A stretch of 64,000 nt of DNA from Leucaena leucocephala (lineage: Eukaryota > Streptophyta > Magnoliopsida > Fabales > Fabaceae): assembly GCA_037074615.1 (NCBI GenBank), contig CM073520.1:33785527-33849526 (forward strand). The letters are read 5' to 3'. Positions within the stretch are counted from its first letter, which is position 1. The number at the start of each line of letters is the position of its first letter. Made by a program: the position numbers and the translations under genes. Shown one piece after another: positions 13,513 through 25,075 of the stretch. The notes beneath the pieces are model-generated. The model ran no database searches and was not told the DNA's origin. It was given only the letters and a program-made list of their open reading frames with translations.

Positions 13513-14356
13513 CAAATCCTAATTCCTAATAATAGAAAATTGTGTGTATAATATCTGAGTTTAATCATTTAAATTTAAATTTGATTTATACCTTGCTTTT
13601 TTCTTTCAACTCAACCCCTATTTTCACCCTCAGTTTGGAAAAAGCCCAAAAAAAATACTTTTGTGCTTTGCAAGACAACTTCTTTCATATTTTTCCCTCT
13701 ACAAGGCAAAATCACTTACAATGCTATTTTAAATATTTCTTATTGAAGATCATTTCTCAACCCATACTTTTTAATGAATGATTTGCATGTTGTCAAAGAG
13801 TAATGTTGTTGTCAGGAGAGTCTTCTTATGATATTTTCCCCACGGTGTATTCTCTGTTATTTTAATAAAAAGATCAATACATTAAAAACAAGATAAATAG
13901 AAAATATTACACTTTTACTAACAAAGGTTAGACTTAATGAAAAATGTTAGTATCTCCCAACATCATGATGATAAATTAAAGTTTGAATACTCATTAAAAA
14001 ATATATTTATATTTAGTACTCGATAATAGTTAAAATATGATTGTCTCTAATAAAAAGATGTGTGTGATTAACATAGAAGAAATTGCAGGTCTAATGTTGT
14101 AATCAAGTACCAAGGGGTACAGGGTAAATAACATCCCAGTTAACATCAAATGACCATGCGCTGAAACAATTTAAAAGAGAAAATACATCATAAGCAATGG
14201 CTCCACCGGCTTGTTGACTTGAGAAGAAATTAACTATGGAGAAACTTTTTCTTGCAACATAAGATCTTGACCTGAGAGCTTGGAATGATGAAGATTGAAC
14301 TGTAGACTGTTTTTTCTTTCCCTAACAAAGTTTTAATGAGGCTGCATTGAATAGTA

Positions 14357-14577
14357 CTTCCTATAGTCTTTAATATAAGATTTATTTAACTAAAATACCC
14401 TCTACTATCATATGTATTAAAGTTACCTCTTGATGGAGATTTTTTAATATATATACAATCATATAGAGATATTTTGAGGGCAAAATTATAAATTTAGGAG
14501 ATAAAATAGATTTGAGTCTCATATTTATGATCAAAATGAACTAATTATCTAACTCTTATAATTAGGACTGTAAGTAG
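14357..14577. mobile_element. Stowaway-like MITE (221 bp)
   Basis: Terminal inverted repeats start CTTCCTATAGTCTTTAATAT and, on the other strand, CTACTTACAGTCCTAATTAT; both continue to AAG. TA dinucleotides flank both ends (14355-14356, 14578-14579), as expected for Tc1/mariner-type non-autonomous elements. No coding capacity. Confidence 0.7.
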
Positions 14578-14812
14578 TATACTCCTTTTCTTTTGCTAAG
14601 ATTTTGTCCAATAAGATATTTCTCAGTCAAATTTTTTTAACAAGACACATCCTTAAATAATACATCCAAGGAAAAATGCTACAATATTTAAGAGTTGCGG
14701 GTGAATGTCTATCTTCCACTGTTCCATTGTTTGTGTAACTCAACTCTCTCTCCCATTCATGAATTTCATTTTTTGCTACATATCATTTAACAAGGAAAAT
14801 ACCATTGATATA

Positions 14813-15070
14813 CTCATCATATCCTTAATATATTATTTATTTAATTAATTTAATTATATTAAAAAAATTATTTAAGTTAGTTAATATGATATTTTTAAAA
14901 ATACTATAATCATATTCTTTAACCCTCTCTTAATTATTATTAAGGAAGTATTAATATAGGTAATTTTAAAAAAATAATTAGTATAGGTAATATGTCTTAT
15001 ATTTATGATTATGATCAACTTCTCAATAAAAAAAGATTAATTTTATAATTAAATCTTATATTAAAGATAA
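14813..15070. mobile_element. MITE, repeat family A, copy 1 (right end degraded)
   Basis: Begins after a TA with CTCATCATATCCTTAATATA and shares its AT-rich body (TTAGTTAATATGATATTT, a TTCTTTAACYYTCT block, AATATGTCTTATATTTA) with elements at 22217-22473, 31402-31663 and, inverted, 32141-32363. The right end is not clearly recognisable. Confidence 0.5.
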
Positions 15071-15216
15071 AAAACCTATAAGATTATATCTATAAATAGG
15101 ATATTTTATTTGTACTGACATGATATAATACGAGAAGACTCTTACTCTTGTCTCCATTCTCTCTTCTCTATGCTTCTATGTTACTTTCTCAGTTAGTTTT
15201 TTTTCCATGGCCAATA

Positions 15217-15534
15217 CTCCCCCATTCCTTTATATAAAATACAATTAATTAAATTATGTTGATAAAAAAATTAGATAGAGCCATTAAATATGTAAAAAGA
15301 TAATTTATTTTTTAAAGAAACCGTTATTTATGAAAAAAAGTGGGTGAGAGAGAGAAAATAAGTGGAAAATGACAAGGGAGAAATAAAATAAGTGAAAAAG
15401 AAATAAAAGAGATAAATAATTAATTGAATGTAAAAATAAAAATATATATTAAATGTTTAAACATATTATAAAAAGAAGTATACCTATTAAAAAAATTGTA
15501 TCTTATAAAAAGTAATGAAGGGAATATAATTTTT
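15217..15534. mobile_element. Stowaway-like MITE (318 bp)
   Basis: The ends read CTCCCCCATTCCTTTATATA and, on the opposite strand, TTCCCTTCATTACTTTTTAT, continuing to matching ATACAAT blocks. TA is present on both sides (15215-15216, 15535-15536). No open frame of note. Confidence 0.65.
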
Positions 15535-17759
15535 TTAAAAAACTTTTTAAATTATTATTGTTAAATATATAACCCGGGGAAGAAACATCTAGTTTGCAAT
15601 GAATAATTTTTTCAGATAAAATGATTTATATATTTTTGTTTGGTTTGAGAACTCCTAATGATAACGGTCAAAATGAGACATCTTAATGACCCTCATGTTC
15701 AAAAAGGGACCTCTTAAATTGGTCACTAAAACGGATGATAATGGGATTATAAGGGACACATTTGACCTCATTATTATGATTAATAATCTAGTTGTGGAGT
15801 CAAAAATAAATATAAATGTAAAAATAAAAATAAAACCATTATTATTGGAACATTCTAAAAAGGTAGCTACCCCATGGCAAAGGAAAATCATTTTTCTTTA
15901 TAACTAGAACCTGGATCGTTAACCCCATTGAAGCCTCCAAAAACATGCATGAAATTTTTTTCCCTCATTTTCGTCATCAATAACAATATTTAAATCAACT
16001 AATGAGCATGAGTCTAACAGAATAGGTTAACTTCTTATAATATATCTAATTAAAATTTATATTCTCCTTAAAAGATCTATTAGAATCGAATAATATCTTA
16101 AATATAATTATTTTTAATAGAAGGATACCTATACTTAAAAAAATAAAACAATACTTAAGTCTTGAGGTGGATCATTCAAAAGCTAGCTCATTAAGATAAG
16201 ATTGGCCTTAATTGACATGCCATTGAAGAGAGAAACAAAGCAACGACCAAGACTAATGTTGATCACTCGCTTAGTCTCATGTTACTATCAATGTTCATAC
16301 GGGGCATGTGACTTACAGAACACAAGACTCACTTCTTGCAACATTTGACTTCCCATGTCTTTTATATGCTTAAAACTTTTATTTTTTTAAAAAAAATAAA
16401 ATAATAAATATTAATTGTTTGATGTTATAAATATGATTAGAACTGTCTATAGGAGAAGTTCAATGTCACTAGACCATAAGTTTATATTGACAAAACTTTT
16501 ATTTTTCATACACTTATAATAGCCACAATCTATATAAGGACTATTTTCTTTTGGTCTATATACTCTATACAAATGGTTGCTCGATTCAATTTGCTGAACT
16601 TCACCACTAAATCCCCCTGAAATTATATTTTTTCATGAAGTTCTAATTGATTATTTATTTCATTTTCATAATTCTCTGGAAGTCTATCTATTTTTTGTAT
16701 TAAAGTCATAAAAATATTTGTTAATTGAATTTTATTTTATAAGTTTTTAGGACATAGATACCAAGAAAGTAAAATTTATTTGGATTCTACTTAGCATTCC
16801 TTTGTTAACGAATATATCATTCTGTTATAAAGTTTCCTTAAATCCTAAAAATAAAATTTTAATCTATTTTATATTTTAAAATTTTTTATTTTTTTAAAAC
16901 TATCTTTATTAATTGTCTCTATTAAGAGTTTTATCTTGGGTAGTTTTAACATAAAACCCGATCACTAATGATGAAAATTATCATTTTATTTAAAAGTTAA
17001 TATAGTTTTTGATTTTTTAAATTATTTTTTTTATTTTAATTTTAGTCCTACAAATTTTAAACTATAAATTTTAGTATCTTAAATTTTTTCTATTTAAAAT
17101 ATTGATCTTTATAACTTAATAAAAATTTATATTATTTTAGTTTTTAGAGACCAAAAATTTAAAACTATAATTTAAAATTTTAAAAATTAAAATTAAAATT
17201 AATGTAAATTTAAAGTTTCCATTAACCGTTTATTTAAAAAAGAAAAGCTGCCCTTTTTGAATAAAAAGAACAATATTTTTTTTTGGTATAAGAAAATTTT
17301 TAAAAAGAGGTTAGACTCACCCACGATTTAAGAGTAGGGTGAAATCTCTTTTTCTTTTAGGTAATATCAATATCGGATAGGACAAATTATCTATTATTTT
17401 CAAATGTATCTAAATAACTAAAAATTAAAATACCTTCTTAAATATTATATCTAAAATTATAATAAAATAATCCTCACTTCAGAGTTAATGTGTTAATGGG
17501 ACAAGAACAATGTGTTAATGGGACAGAGAATGAAAAGCATACCTCCGACGTGGACACCACTTGCTGAGTCTTGGCATCAGCAACACGTAAGCAAGGACGA
17601 ATCGACGACCATTGGAAAATTACGCAGCGCAACTCAGCTCTCCACTCTCAGACGCAGCCGTCTTCTCCGACTCTTTGATTCAGAGACCACAACGCTTCCT
17701 TTTTCTCTGATGACCCGCCTTTTCCTCCGCCGCACATTCGCCTCTTCCTCAACCCCTCG
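15535..17759. other. AT-rich intergenic DNA before the kinase-like gene
   Basis: No gene was recognised. Small open frames at 15655-15907 have no recognisable content. Many homopolymer and imperfect AT repeats occur between 16.4 and 17.4 kb. From about 17.5 kb base composition rises sharply in G+C, which marks the leader of the downstream gene; a 92-codon frame at 17512-17790 overlaps that gene's start and could be an upstream ORF or simply leader. Confidence 0.5.
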
Positions 17760-19022
17760 ATGTGCAAATCTAAAAAAAGCACAAACGTGATCGAACCCAG
17801 AAGACCTCATCGATCTCGCACCTTCGAATCATCTTCATCTTCGCCTCGCACCACTGCAGGTCAGCTCCCTCCCAATTCTTCTTCCTTCAACCTCACCACT
17901 GAATCCACTAACTACTACTACAAGGATTGGTCTAAAGCCTCCTCCGTTTCCACCGGATCCTCCCTCTCTAGCCTTAAGGACTCCTTGCCTGAGAACCCTC
18001 ATATCTACGAGTTCTCCGAGGTTTCCGCCGCCACCCGAAATTTCCATTTAGACAAATTCTCCTCGTCCTCTTCTTCTTCGTCTTGGCGATGCTCCATTCG
18101 CGACAAGGATGTTCTGGTTTTCCAGCGCAAGTTTCGCCGTCCCATGGACTTGCCGGAGCTCCGAGATCGGATTGCTGTGATTTGCCGGAGCCATCACAGT
18201 AGCTTGATCAAACTTCTCGGGGCATCGGTCTCCGGTAATTATATTTATCTTGTGTATGAGTATGTTCGCGGTGTGAATCTCGCTGATTGTCTTCGAAATC
18301 GTTTGAATCCTAGCTTCACTGATCTGTCGACGTGGCTCTCTCGGATGCAAATCGCGACTGATCTTGCCCACGGTCTTGATTACATCCACCATTTCTCCGG
18401 CCTGAACTCGAATTTCGTCCACAACCATATCAAGAGCTCGAGTATCGTCATAACGGAGGATACTATGAATGCGAGGATTTGCCATTTTGGTACCTCGGAA
18501 TTGTGCGGGGAAATCGTTGCCGCCGAAACATCGTCAAGTTCCAGTTCTGGGAAATTAAAGGAGCTGCAGAGGTCCGGTAGCCGGACGGTGAGGCTGGAAG
18601 GGACGAGAGGGTATATGGCGCCTGAGTATCAGGCAACGGGGGTCGCGACGCAGAAATCTGATGTGTACGCGTTTGGAGTGGTAGTTTTGGAGCTCCTCAG
18701 TGGGCAAGAGGCGTTGAAGTACGAATTCGATGACGACGGTGGCTATAGAAGGGTGAGTGTGGTGGAGACGGCGAGGTTAGCTATGGCGGAAGAAGGCGGA
18801 GCGAGGAAGTGGGTGGACAAGAGGCTGAAGGATTCGTTTCCGGTGGAAGCGGCGGCTGGAATGATTCGGGTCGGGTTGGAGTGCGTGGAAGAGGATCCGA
18901 ATGAGAGGCCGGACATGGGTCGGGTTGCAGTATCGGTATCGAAGTTGTATTTGGATTCTAAGAAGTGGGCCGAGAGTATGGGAACGGCTATTGACTTGAC
19001 TGTCTCCCTAGCGCCACGGTGA
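17760..19022 (+). CDS. Intronless LysM-RLK-related kinase-like protein, probable pseudokinase
   Basis: A single uninterrupted frame of 420 aa, starting MCKSKKSTNV. I recall Arabidopsis At3g57120 as its relative, often annotated as LysM-receptor-kinase-like. There is no signal peptide, LysM or membrane segment, so it should be cytoplasmic. The kinase-like fold runs from about residue 82 (EFSEVSAATRNF) to 410. The Gly-rich loop is replaced by a Ser run (FSSSSSSSSW). The HRD motif reads HNH at residues 221-223, and DFG reads HFG at residues 242-244, so the catalytic and Mg-binding aspartates are both missing. Structural motifs remain: GYMAPEYQATG and KSDVYAFGVVVLELLSG. This suggests a signalling scaffold rather than an active enzyme (inference). 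Coding GC is clearly above the surroundings. Confidence 0.85.
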   Translation: MCKSKKSTNVIEPRRPHRSRTFESSSSSPRTTAGQLPPNSSSFNLTTESTNYYYKDWSKASSVSTGSSLSSLKDSLPENPHIYEFSEVSAATRNFHLDKFSSSSSSSSWRCSIRDKDVLVFQRKFRRPMDLPELRDRIAVICRSHHSSLIKLLGASVSGNYIYLVYEYVRGVNLADCLRNRLNPSFTDLSTWLSRMQIATDLAHGLDYIHHFSGLNSNFVHNHIKSSSIVITEDTMNARICHFGTSELCGEIVAAETSSSSSSGKLKELQRSGSRTVRLEGTRGYMAPEYQATGVATQKSDVYAFGVVVLELLSGQEALKYEFDDDGGYRRVSVVETARLAMAEEGGARKWVDKRLKDSFPVEAAAGMIRVGLECVEEDPNERPDMGRVAVSVSKLYLDSKKWAESMGTAIDLTVSLAPR

Positions 19023-19731
19023 AGTCTCTGATTTTCGACACGAGGTTTTTCGTGTTGGAGTTTTCTTAATTTTTTTCTAAATTTTTTTAATTGCTTTAAA
19101 AAAAATCACAATTTGTTATTATTGATACTGACGACAGCATTCAAAGAGTGACGAATATAACGGGAAAGAAAATTATCAATTTTATAGAAGGAACTGCGAA
19201 GGCTTGTAGAAATGGAAGAATATAATGGCATGTGACAAACTGACAATTGTTGTTCTACAGTAATGTTATTTTGAAGTCCCAATTCATCCAAATTACTTTG
19301 ACAGATATTAATTATAAAAATTAAATATTATAATCTTAAATATAAGAGTTCAATTTATTTTGTATAATTTTTTATTTAAATCATCCTTATTAATTATATA
19401 TATTAACATAACTCTAATATATATAATTAAATAATAGTTTAAGGAAACTAAGATATATTTATTATAAATAATTAATTTTTTTAATATTTATAAAATAATT
19501 ATCTAATTTTCTTTTTACTATTTCTAAGCTATTTGACGTGTGACTGAACTATGGGTTGCTAATTGTGATTGTGATATAGACGAAGGATTATAAGGGTGCT
19601 GAAGCTTTCTTAACAAGTATTTAATGTAACTATGTTTAGCACAACTTTAAATAGGATTATTTCTAATACGATGATGTTTGGAAGAAAAAAAAATGATCAC
19701 AGCTCTCTATTAGTCGAGCTTTGCGCTTCTC
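19023..19731. other. AT-rich gap between the kinase-like gene and the ABCG pseudogene
   Basis: The kinase-like gene's 3' UTR should occupy the first part. No coding exon was recognised. Strong AT bias from 19310 to 19520. Confidence 0.5.
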
Positions 19732-20296
19732 GGTGGGCTTACTTCTTTTGAAAAGTGACCATACAGAAAAATGCTAGAATTCGACTAATTATGCCCAAAC
19801 AAATGAGGATTAATACACACAAATTCCAATCATGAAGATTATAGCCACTTTCCTTGAGTCATCCACAAAGAGCTATGAGCCATACTCCATGATACCTGAA
19901 ACATGTAAAAATAATTGATAATATCTGCATTATCTATAAGGGGACAGGATATTGACTAGATGCAATCTTTTAAAAGTTTTATGATGAGTTGTCAACAAAA
20001 AAAACTATAGAAAAGGGGCATTTATTATAACTTAACTCTAAGTTGTTGACCTAAATTTCAAATATGACTAGTTTAGATTTCTAATGAAACAAGGAACTAA
20101 ATCAACCAAGTCTAATAGAAATATATTCACTTTATTCTTCAGCAGCCAAATATGCTAATGGCTTAGGATTCTTTGAAGTTGAGCTTTAATTTTTGAAAAA
20201 AAAATTATATAATACTTTATGTTCTTATTTAAAATGATCAAGATTTCACGTTAATCAGGTCTTTCTTTAAGCACCTTACAAGAATAATATCTGAAA

Positions 20297-20300
<4 letters not shown>

Positions 20301-20330
<30 letters not shown>
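20301..20330. repeat. (TA)n microsatellite
   Basis: An uninterrupted run of alternating T and A next to the SINE-like fragment. Confidence 0.9.
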
Positions 20331-20331
<1 letters not shown>

Positions 20332-20475
20332 ATAAAAAAATTTAGATAGGTTCGATATCTGTCTTTATCAAAGTTAAAATACAGTTATAAGACTCAAAAA
20401 GCACTTATATAAGTCTTATGAGATCGCCTACTAAAAGAGTCATCATAATAATAACTGAACTTGAACTCATATTTT
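20331..20475 (-). repeat. SINE-like fragment (tRNA-derived family, copy 2)
   Basis: On the minus strand it reads a degenerate B-box-like segment, then GTAGGCGATCTCATAAGACT, CTTTTTGAGTCTTATAACTG and a T-rich end, in the same order as the copy at 35083-35268. A (TA)n run directly precedes it on the plus strand. Confidence 0.45.
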
Positions 20476-20671
20476 TATAGAATATAAATCTATTATTTAA
20501 TATGTGAAAACTCTCATTCTCACAAAGAAAAATATATACCTATGAGCATTTGCAATCACAAATGCTTGGAGAGCCAACTTAGAATAGCAAGCATTAGCTA
20601 TAGCCTTGAGAAAGTCACTGTCCTTTTGTTTTGTTGCCATAAGCGTCAAAACAACTGGAAGAAGTACTGAC

Positions 20672-21132
20672 CACTACAAGAAAAAGAGTTACAGTCAGAA
20701 TTAGGAGAAATAATGAAAATAAAATGATAAGTGAAATTTCAATAGCGGAATTGATAATCTTTGTCAAGAATTTGGTAGATAATTTTGAGAAAGTAACATA
20801 TGGTACTCTACCGTTATTTCTTAGTAACATCCATCACCTTAATTTTTATAGTGCATTTAACATCTTGATGCATCTAATATCTCTTGATATTATTTTCCTA
20901 TTACATTTAGGGATCCAACACTTTAATTTTATTTAGAATTTAAAGTGTTAGATATACTATAAATAATATTTTAATACTAGAAGCACTATAAAAATAATAT
21001 TAGAATATCGGATGCTAGATGTACTATAACTAATTAAGATTAAAATACTAAATGCAATTAAGAAATAACATCATGTGCTAGATTCTATTTTACCCCATAC
21101 TAGAAGCACAAAGCCAATATTTTTCTTGTAGG
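20672..21132. mobile_element. Possible CACTA-type non-autonomous element
   Basis: The left edge reads CACTACAAGAAAAAG, identical to the common terminal sequence of plant CACTA elements. The right edge reads TTTTTCTTGTAG, its complement minus the final TG. The interior repeats related blocks in both orientations (AAGTGTTAGATATACTATA, GATGCTAGATGTACTATAA, AACACTTTAA), like CACTA subterminal repeats. However, the left edge coincides with the exon 13 splice acceptor and the right edge lies in duplicated exon 8 sequence, so chance resemblance is possible. Confidence 0.35.
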
Positions 21133-22100
21133 AATGGATAGAGTCATTCTTTCCATTTATAAGAATTGAACCAGTTGGAGTGCATCCATGTGCTTTCCGG
21201 CTAGAGCTGAAAGACATGTTGTCTTACCTGCACCTGAAGGACCAATGACAGCAGTAATTCGTCCAGGTTTAACTTTACCTGTAACACATCTCAATATATG
21301 CTTTCTTTGTGATTTCAAAGTGAGAGTAAGATCTTTGAAAGAAATCTCAATTAATGGCCTTTTTTCTCTGCTGCTCTCTACTGTTGATAACCATTCTAAT
21401 TACCCCTGAGAAGGTAAGATTCTTGTTTTCTTGTTGCTGCGCCTTCACCTTCTCAAGTTGTGCATATGCATACTTAAAAATCTGGGTTTGAGTATTCAAT
21501 TGTTTCTCCTTGGGCATTTTTTCCCGCTTGATACTTGTCTCTTCACTTTCTCCATTGAAATTTTCATCATCATCATCATCATCTGGATCATTTTCTATCA
21601 TCTGCCTCAGGCTACTGCGTTCTCTCCTCATTTCATTTGGCACAACCATGCATGAAGTGATAGAATTTGCTGGCAAAAATTCGACATCTGTTTCCGAAAT
21701 TTGATGATGTTTTCCTGAACGTGATGGAAGTTCCTTCTTATTATTACGAGAAAATGTGCGTGATAGTTGGGCTTGCAGCTCAATTGCATGCTTCTTATAA
21801 TTAGCAGCATCTTTTGCAGATTGCCATCTTTGGCGAGCGTTTGCTGTCTTCCTTGCACTTCTAGCTGCTGCTTCTCTGGATTCGGCCACTCGCCCTTCCC
21901 TAATTGCGAGAACTTGGTCAGAAAAGTTGTAGATAGAGTAGCAAAGTACTCAAAGCAGCCTGCATAAGCAGTGTGGTAGAGTGTTAAATTCTAGCAACAT
22001 GATCTCTTGCAAGGTTTTAAACTTGCACAATATTTTAAGTTGATTCATTAGTTTTATATAATACTCCTTTGGTTGTTAATATATTCTTAATATATGATCT
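21109..22100 (-). pseudogene. Duplicated exon-8 block of the ABCG pseudogene
   Basis: This block is nearly identical to the split exon-8 copy at 25.7-26.29 plus 31.0-31.4 kb, including intron sequence upstream of the exon. It encodes the membrane-proximal linker and the start of the nucleotide-binding domain, with the Walker A region (GPSGAGKT type) at its low-coordinate end. Both copies share a one-base frameshift just before the FKDL region, so the frameshift came before the duplication. The longest open stretch (21889-21347) has 180 codons. It lies between the exon 12 stub and exon 13, out of normal order, which shows it was moved there. It has no copia insertion and so preserves the empty target site. 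Confidence 0.85.
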
Positions 22101-22216
22101 CCAGGCTGCTATTTTACATAGAAGAGCTGAAATTAATAACAATAACAAATCAGAATAACTCAAGAGAATAACACTCTTGAGTAGCACGATTGTATTTATA
22201 CTTGTTAAAATAAAAT

Positions 22217-22473
22217 AGTACTCTTCTGATTTTAATATAGAAATTATTTAACTAATTTGATTAAATTAAAGAAGTTAATTAAGTTAGTTAATATATCATA
22301 TTATTTTCTAAAATATTATAACTATCTTCCTCCCCCTCTCTTTTATTTAATTATCGTTGAGAGAGTATCAATGAGATAATTTTATAAAAAAATTAATAAA
22401 TATAAGTAATATGTCTTATATTTAAGGTTAAAATTAAATTTTTAATAAAATTTTATATTAAGGATAAGATGAG
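22217..22473. mobile_element. MITE, repeat family A, copy 2
   Basis: Starts after TA with CTCTTCTGATTTTAATATAG and ends AAGGATAAGATGAG followed by TA (22474-22475). The body matches the elements at 14813, 31402 and 32141. It is inserted beside the exon 12 stub of the ABCG pseudogene. Confidence 0.6.
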
Positions 22474-22762
22474 TATGAGGTCTAATTTTCTCCGACTATG
22501 TAAGTTGATAAACTTACAGACAGCAATGACAGTGTATGTGTAGCCAGCTGCACCAAAGGTTGGTTCATTCGTTTTTGAAAGCAATCCTAAGCGAACTTCC
22601 ACAAGTAATAAAATCAGGTAATCTATAGCTTGAATCCTAGCTTCCCATAGCCTCTGCTTATGAACCCTGAAATAATATTGTGCCTGTGAGATGCAGTTTA
22701 CTGGCAATTAACAAAAGAAAATATAGTTTCGCCACAAATTAATAGAGTAACTGCACCAAATC

Positions 22763-22763
<1 letters not shown>

Positions 22764-22797
<34 letters not shown>
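22764..22797. repeat. (AT)n microsatellite
   Basis: A run of about 17 AT units in the intron between pseudogene exons 10 and 11. Confidence 0.9.
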
Positions 22798-22803
<6 letters not shown>

Positions 22804-22809
22804 AGTTTG

Positions 22810-23000
22810 TCAAAGACCATTTGGTCTAGTGGCACAAGATCGACTTGGTGGTCTAGATTCAACCCCCAGGTCTTTCTCAAGCTGTATGTCTGCCATTTAA
22901 ATCCAATAAAAATAAATTATATATAGTTCCCGTGAGGACTTGTTAAATGTAATCCGCTCCAGCTGCACGGTCATTTAATGTCTAGAGAGATAGACATAAT
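22810..23000 (+). repeat. tRNA-derived SINE-like sequence (second type)
   Basis: Has a plausible pol III A box (TGGTCTAGTGGCACAAG) and a B-box-like GGTCTAGATTCAACCCCC about 30 nt downstream, followed by a non-tRNA body. The B box departs from consensus (ATTCAA for GTTCGA), so the copy is old. The 3' end is not defined. Confidence 0.4.
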
Positions 23001-23011
23001 GGTAGGTCTTG

Positions 23012-23066
23012 CCTATCAAGTGGAGGCCATCATTATGCCTATCAAGTGGAGGCCATCACTATGCCT
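23012..23066. repeat. Tandem duplication, about 26-bp unit
   Basis: TATCAAGTGGAGGCCATCA followed by a variable base and TATGCC occurs twice in direct succession. Confidence 0.85.
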
Positions 23067-23981
23067 ATCTCTCTTTAAGTGCTGACTTTGTGACTAGAGT
23101 CTTGTAGATGGTAGTAAAATTTGTTTATGAGAAAGATTCAACAACACCTTTCTAAACTCCTTGGGCTCATATTTAGACCAGATTAGATAAAGAGATTTAG
23201 TTAATTTCAGTTAAATAATGACTGCCTCCCTCCTAAAAATAACTAACGATAAATATATTTTTTATTATTTATAACAATTCGAGAAGATATGCCATTCTTT
23301 TTCTCTATAACAGATCATAACATTGATATATTCAGAAATAAAATAGATAAAAGAGATTAATTATGATATAATTTGTAGAGTGGGATGATTTTACTAGTTT
23401 CCCTAAACTGTCACATGACTTCATAGTACAACTTCCATTTGGTTCAGAAAGAAAACAAATATGGAGCAAGAAGAAAAGGGAAAAGACCATGAAGAAAAGG
23501 TTTTATTAGTGCTTTTCATTCCAGTTCTTCACACACAGTGTAAACTTACCTTGAATTGCAGCATGATTGGAAAGTCAAACAAGAAATAGACCCAACATCA
23601 ATACCCTTTGACTTTTCTCAATGCAAAACTTTCCCATAACAAGAAAAGAATAAATAATTCAACCAGGCAATTTTACTGGCACTGATAAAAATGAACACAT
23701 AAAAGAACAAGGGTGAATCTACACATTTTCTTTAGAAATTTTCGCTCAAGAGCAATATTCTTTAAAAGTTTTTTTAAGTTTGAGGTTGTCCTATAAATGT
23801 TAAAATAAAGTAATGTTATTTCTTACTATTAATTTTTAAACAGTTAACGCCAATTTTTTAATAGATTGGGGCAATATTGTTATGTTTTAAAATTTTTAGG
23901 GCAATATTGCTTTTAAGTGAAAATTTTTTAGACAAATTTATACTTTAACCCAATAAAGATTCAATAAATCAGCTGTAAAAT

Positions 23982-24061
23982 GCAACTTGTGAGTCAAAAG
24001 GGGATGATTTATCTTATTAGGAACTTGTGAGTCAAAAGGGGATGATTTATCTTATTAGGAA
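23982..24061. repeat. Tandem duplication, about 38-bp unit at the end of pseudogene exon 10
   Basis: The unit AACTTGTGAGTCAAAAGGGG, followed by ATGATTTATCTTATTAGG, is repeated twice. The second copy abuts the donor side of the exon 10 remnant, where the normal GT donor context is lost. Confidence 0.85.
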
Positions 24062-24699
24062 GTACTTATATTGCTTAAATACACCAGGAGTTTTCCTATT
24101 AGACAAATCCAGGGACTTATTGGAATGATTAAGTTTAATATTTTCACTCTGCAGTTCTACAGTGTGTCTAACATCTTGCCATAATTCTCCAGCAATGGTT
24201 TGTTGATGGCCAGAACCATTAGGATCCATTTCATTAGCAGCGGTTGCACTTTTAGATGATACATCATATTTAGATACATCATACTGGGTAGTTGTTATAA
24301 AGCATCCATCTAATTGGAAGCTCTCTATAGCTCACTACACCTGAGCTTCCACCTGATACTGATATACCCTCCAGAATGTCAATGTAATATTCTGGAGGAT
24401 TGATCCGATCTGGGATATAGATTCCGAGACCCGAAAAGTACTCTTCGACCTCCTTGACTGATCCATTATACACAGTAAGACCACCTTTTTCCAGAAGAAT
24501 TAAATCATCAAACATCTTGAACAAGGCATAGCTGAAACATAAAGTTAAACCATCAATTAATAACAAAGATGATGATGACCATCATGAAGGGAAATTAGCC
24601 CAATTGATGTTATATTCAAATTATTTGCGATTGGAAAGTACCTAGGAAAGTTCTATCGTACTATTATAAAACTAATACTTTGTGGTAGTAAATGCTAAG

Positions 24700-25075
24700 C
24701 TTTAAGTGGACAACGAGAGTATAAAGTTAGTGTAATTAAGATAAGGATGTTGACATGGATGTGTCAATATACAAGAAATTAAAAGATAATATTTATAATG
24801 AATATATACGAGGAAGAGTTAGAGTGACATCTATTGAGTAGAAATTGTAAAGAATCGCTTGAGGTAGTTTGGGAACATACAAAAAAAGTTATCGGATGCA
24901 CAGGTTAGGAGGACGGATTAAACAATATGGAGTCTGTAAAAGTGGGAGAGGAAGACCAAAGAGAACACTTAACGAGATTATTGAATAGGATATCGTATGA
25001 TCCATGTAACCGACCTCAGTTAGAGGAAGACTAAAGAGAAAGGCAAGGCATTTTACTCATGATGCAATCTTGGAA
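24700..25075 (+). mobile_element. LINE reverse-transcriptase 3' remnant
   Basis: Translation in shifting frames gives pieces typical of the C-terminal end of plant LINE ORF2, such as RMLTWMCQYTRN near 24745 and a GRGRPKRTLNE-like stretch near 24945. Several stops and frameshifts break it. It sits in the intron between pseudogene exons 9 and 10, in the orientation opposite to the ABCG gene. Confidence 0.6.

Noticed and set aside
17512..17790. 92-codon open frame overlapping the start of the kinase-like gene
   Set aside because: No recognisable homology, different frame from the kinase-like gene, and located where its leader should be. At most an upstream ORF.
18048..18485. 145-codon minus-strand frame inside the kinase-like gene
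   Set aside because: A shadow of the real plus-strand gene caused by its higher G+C content.
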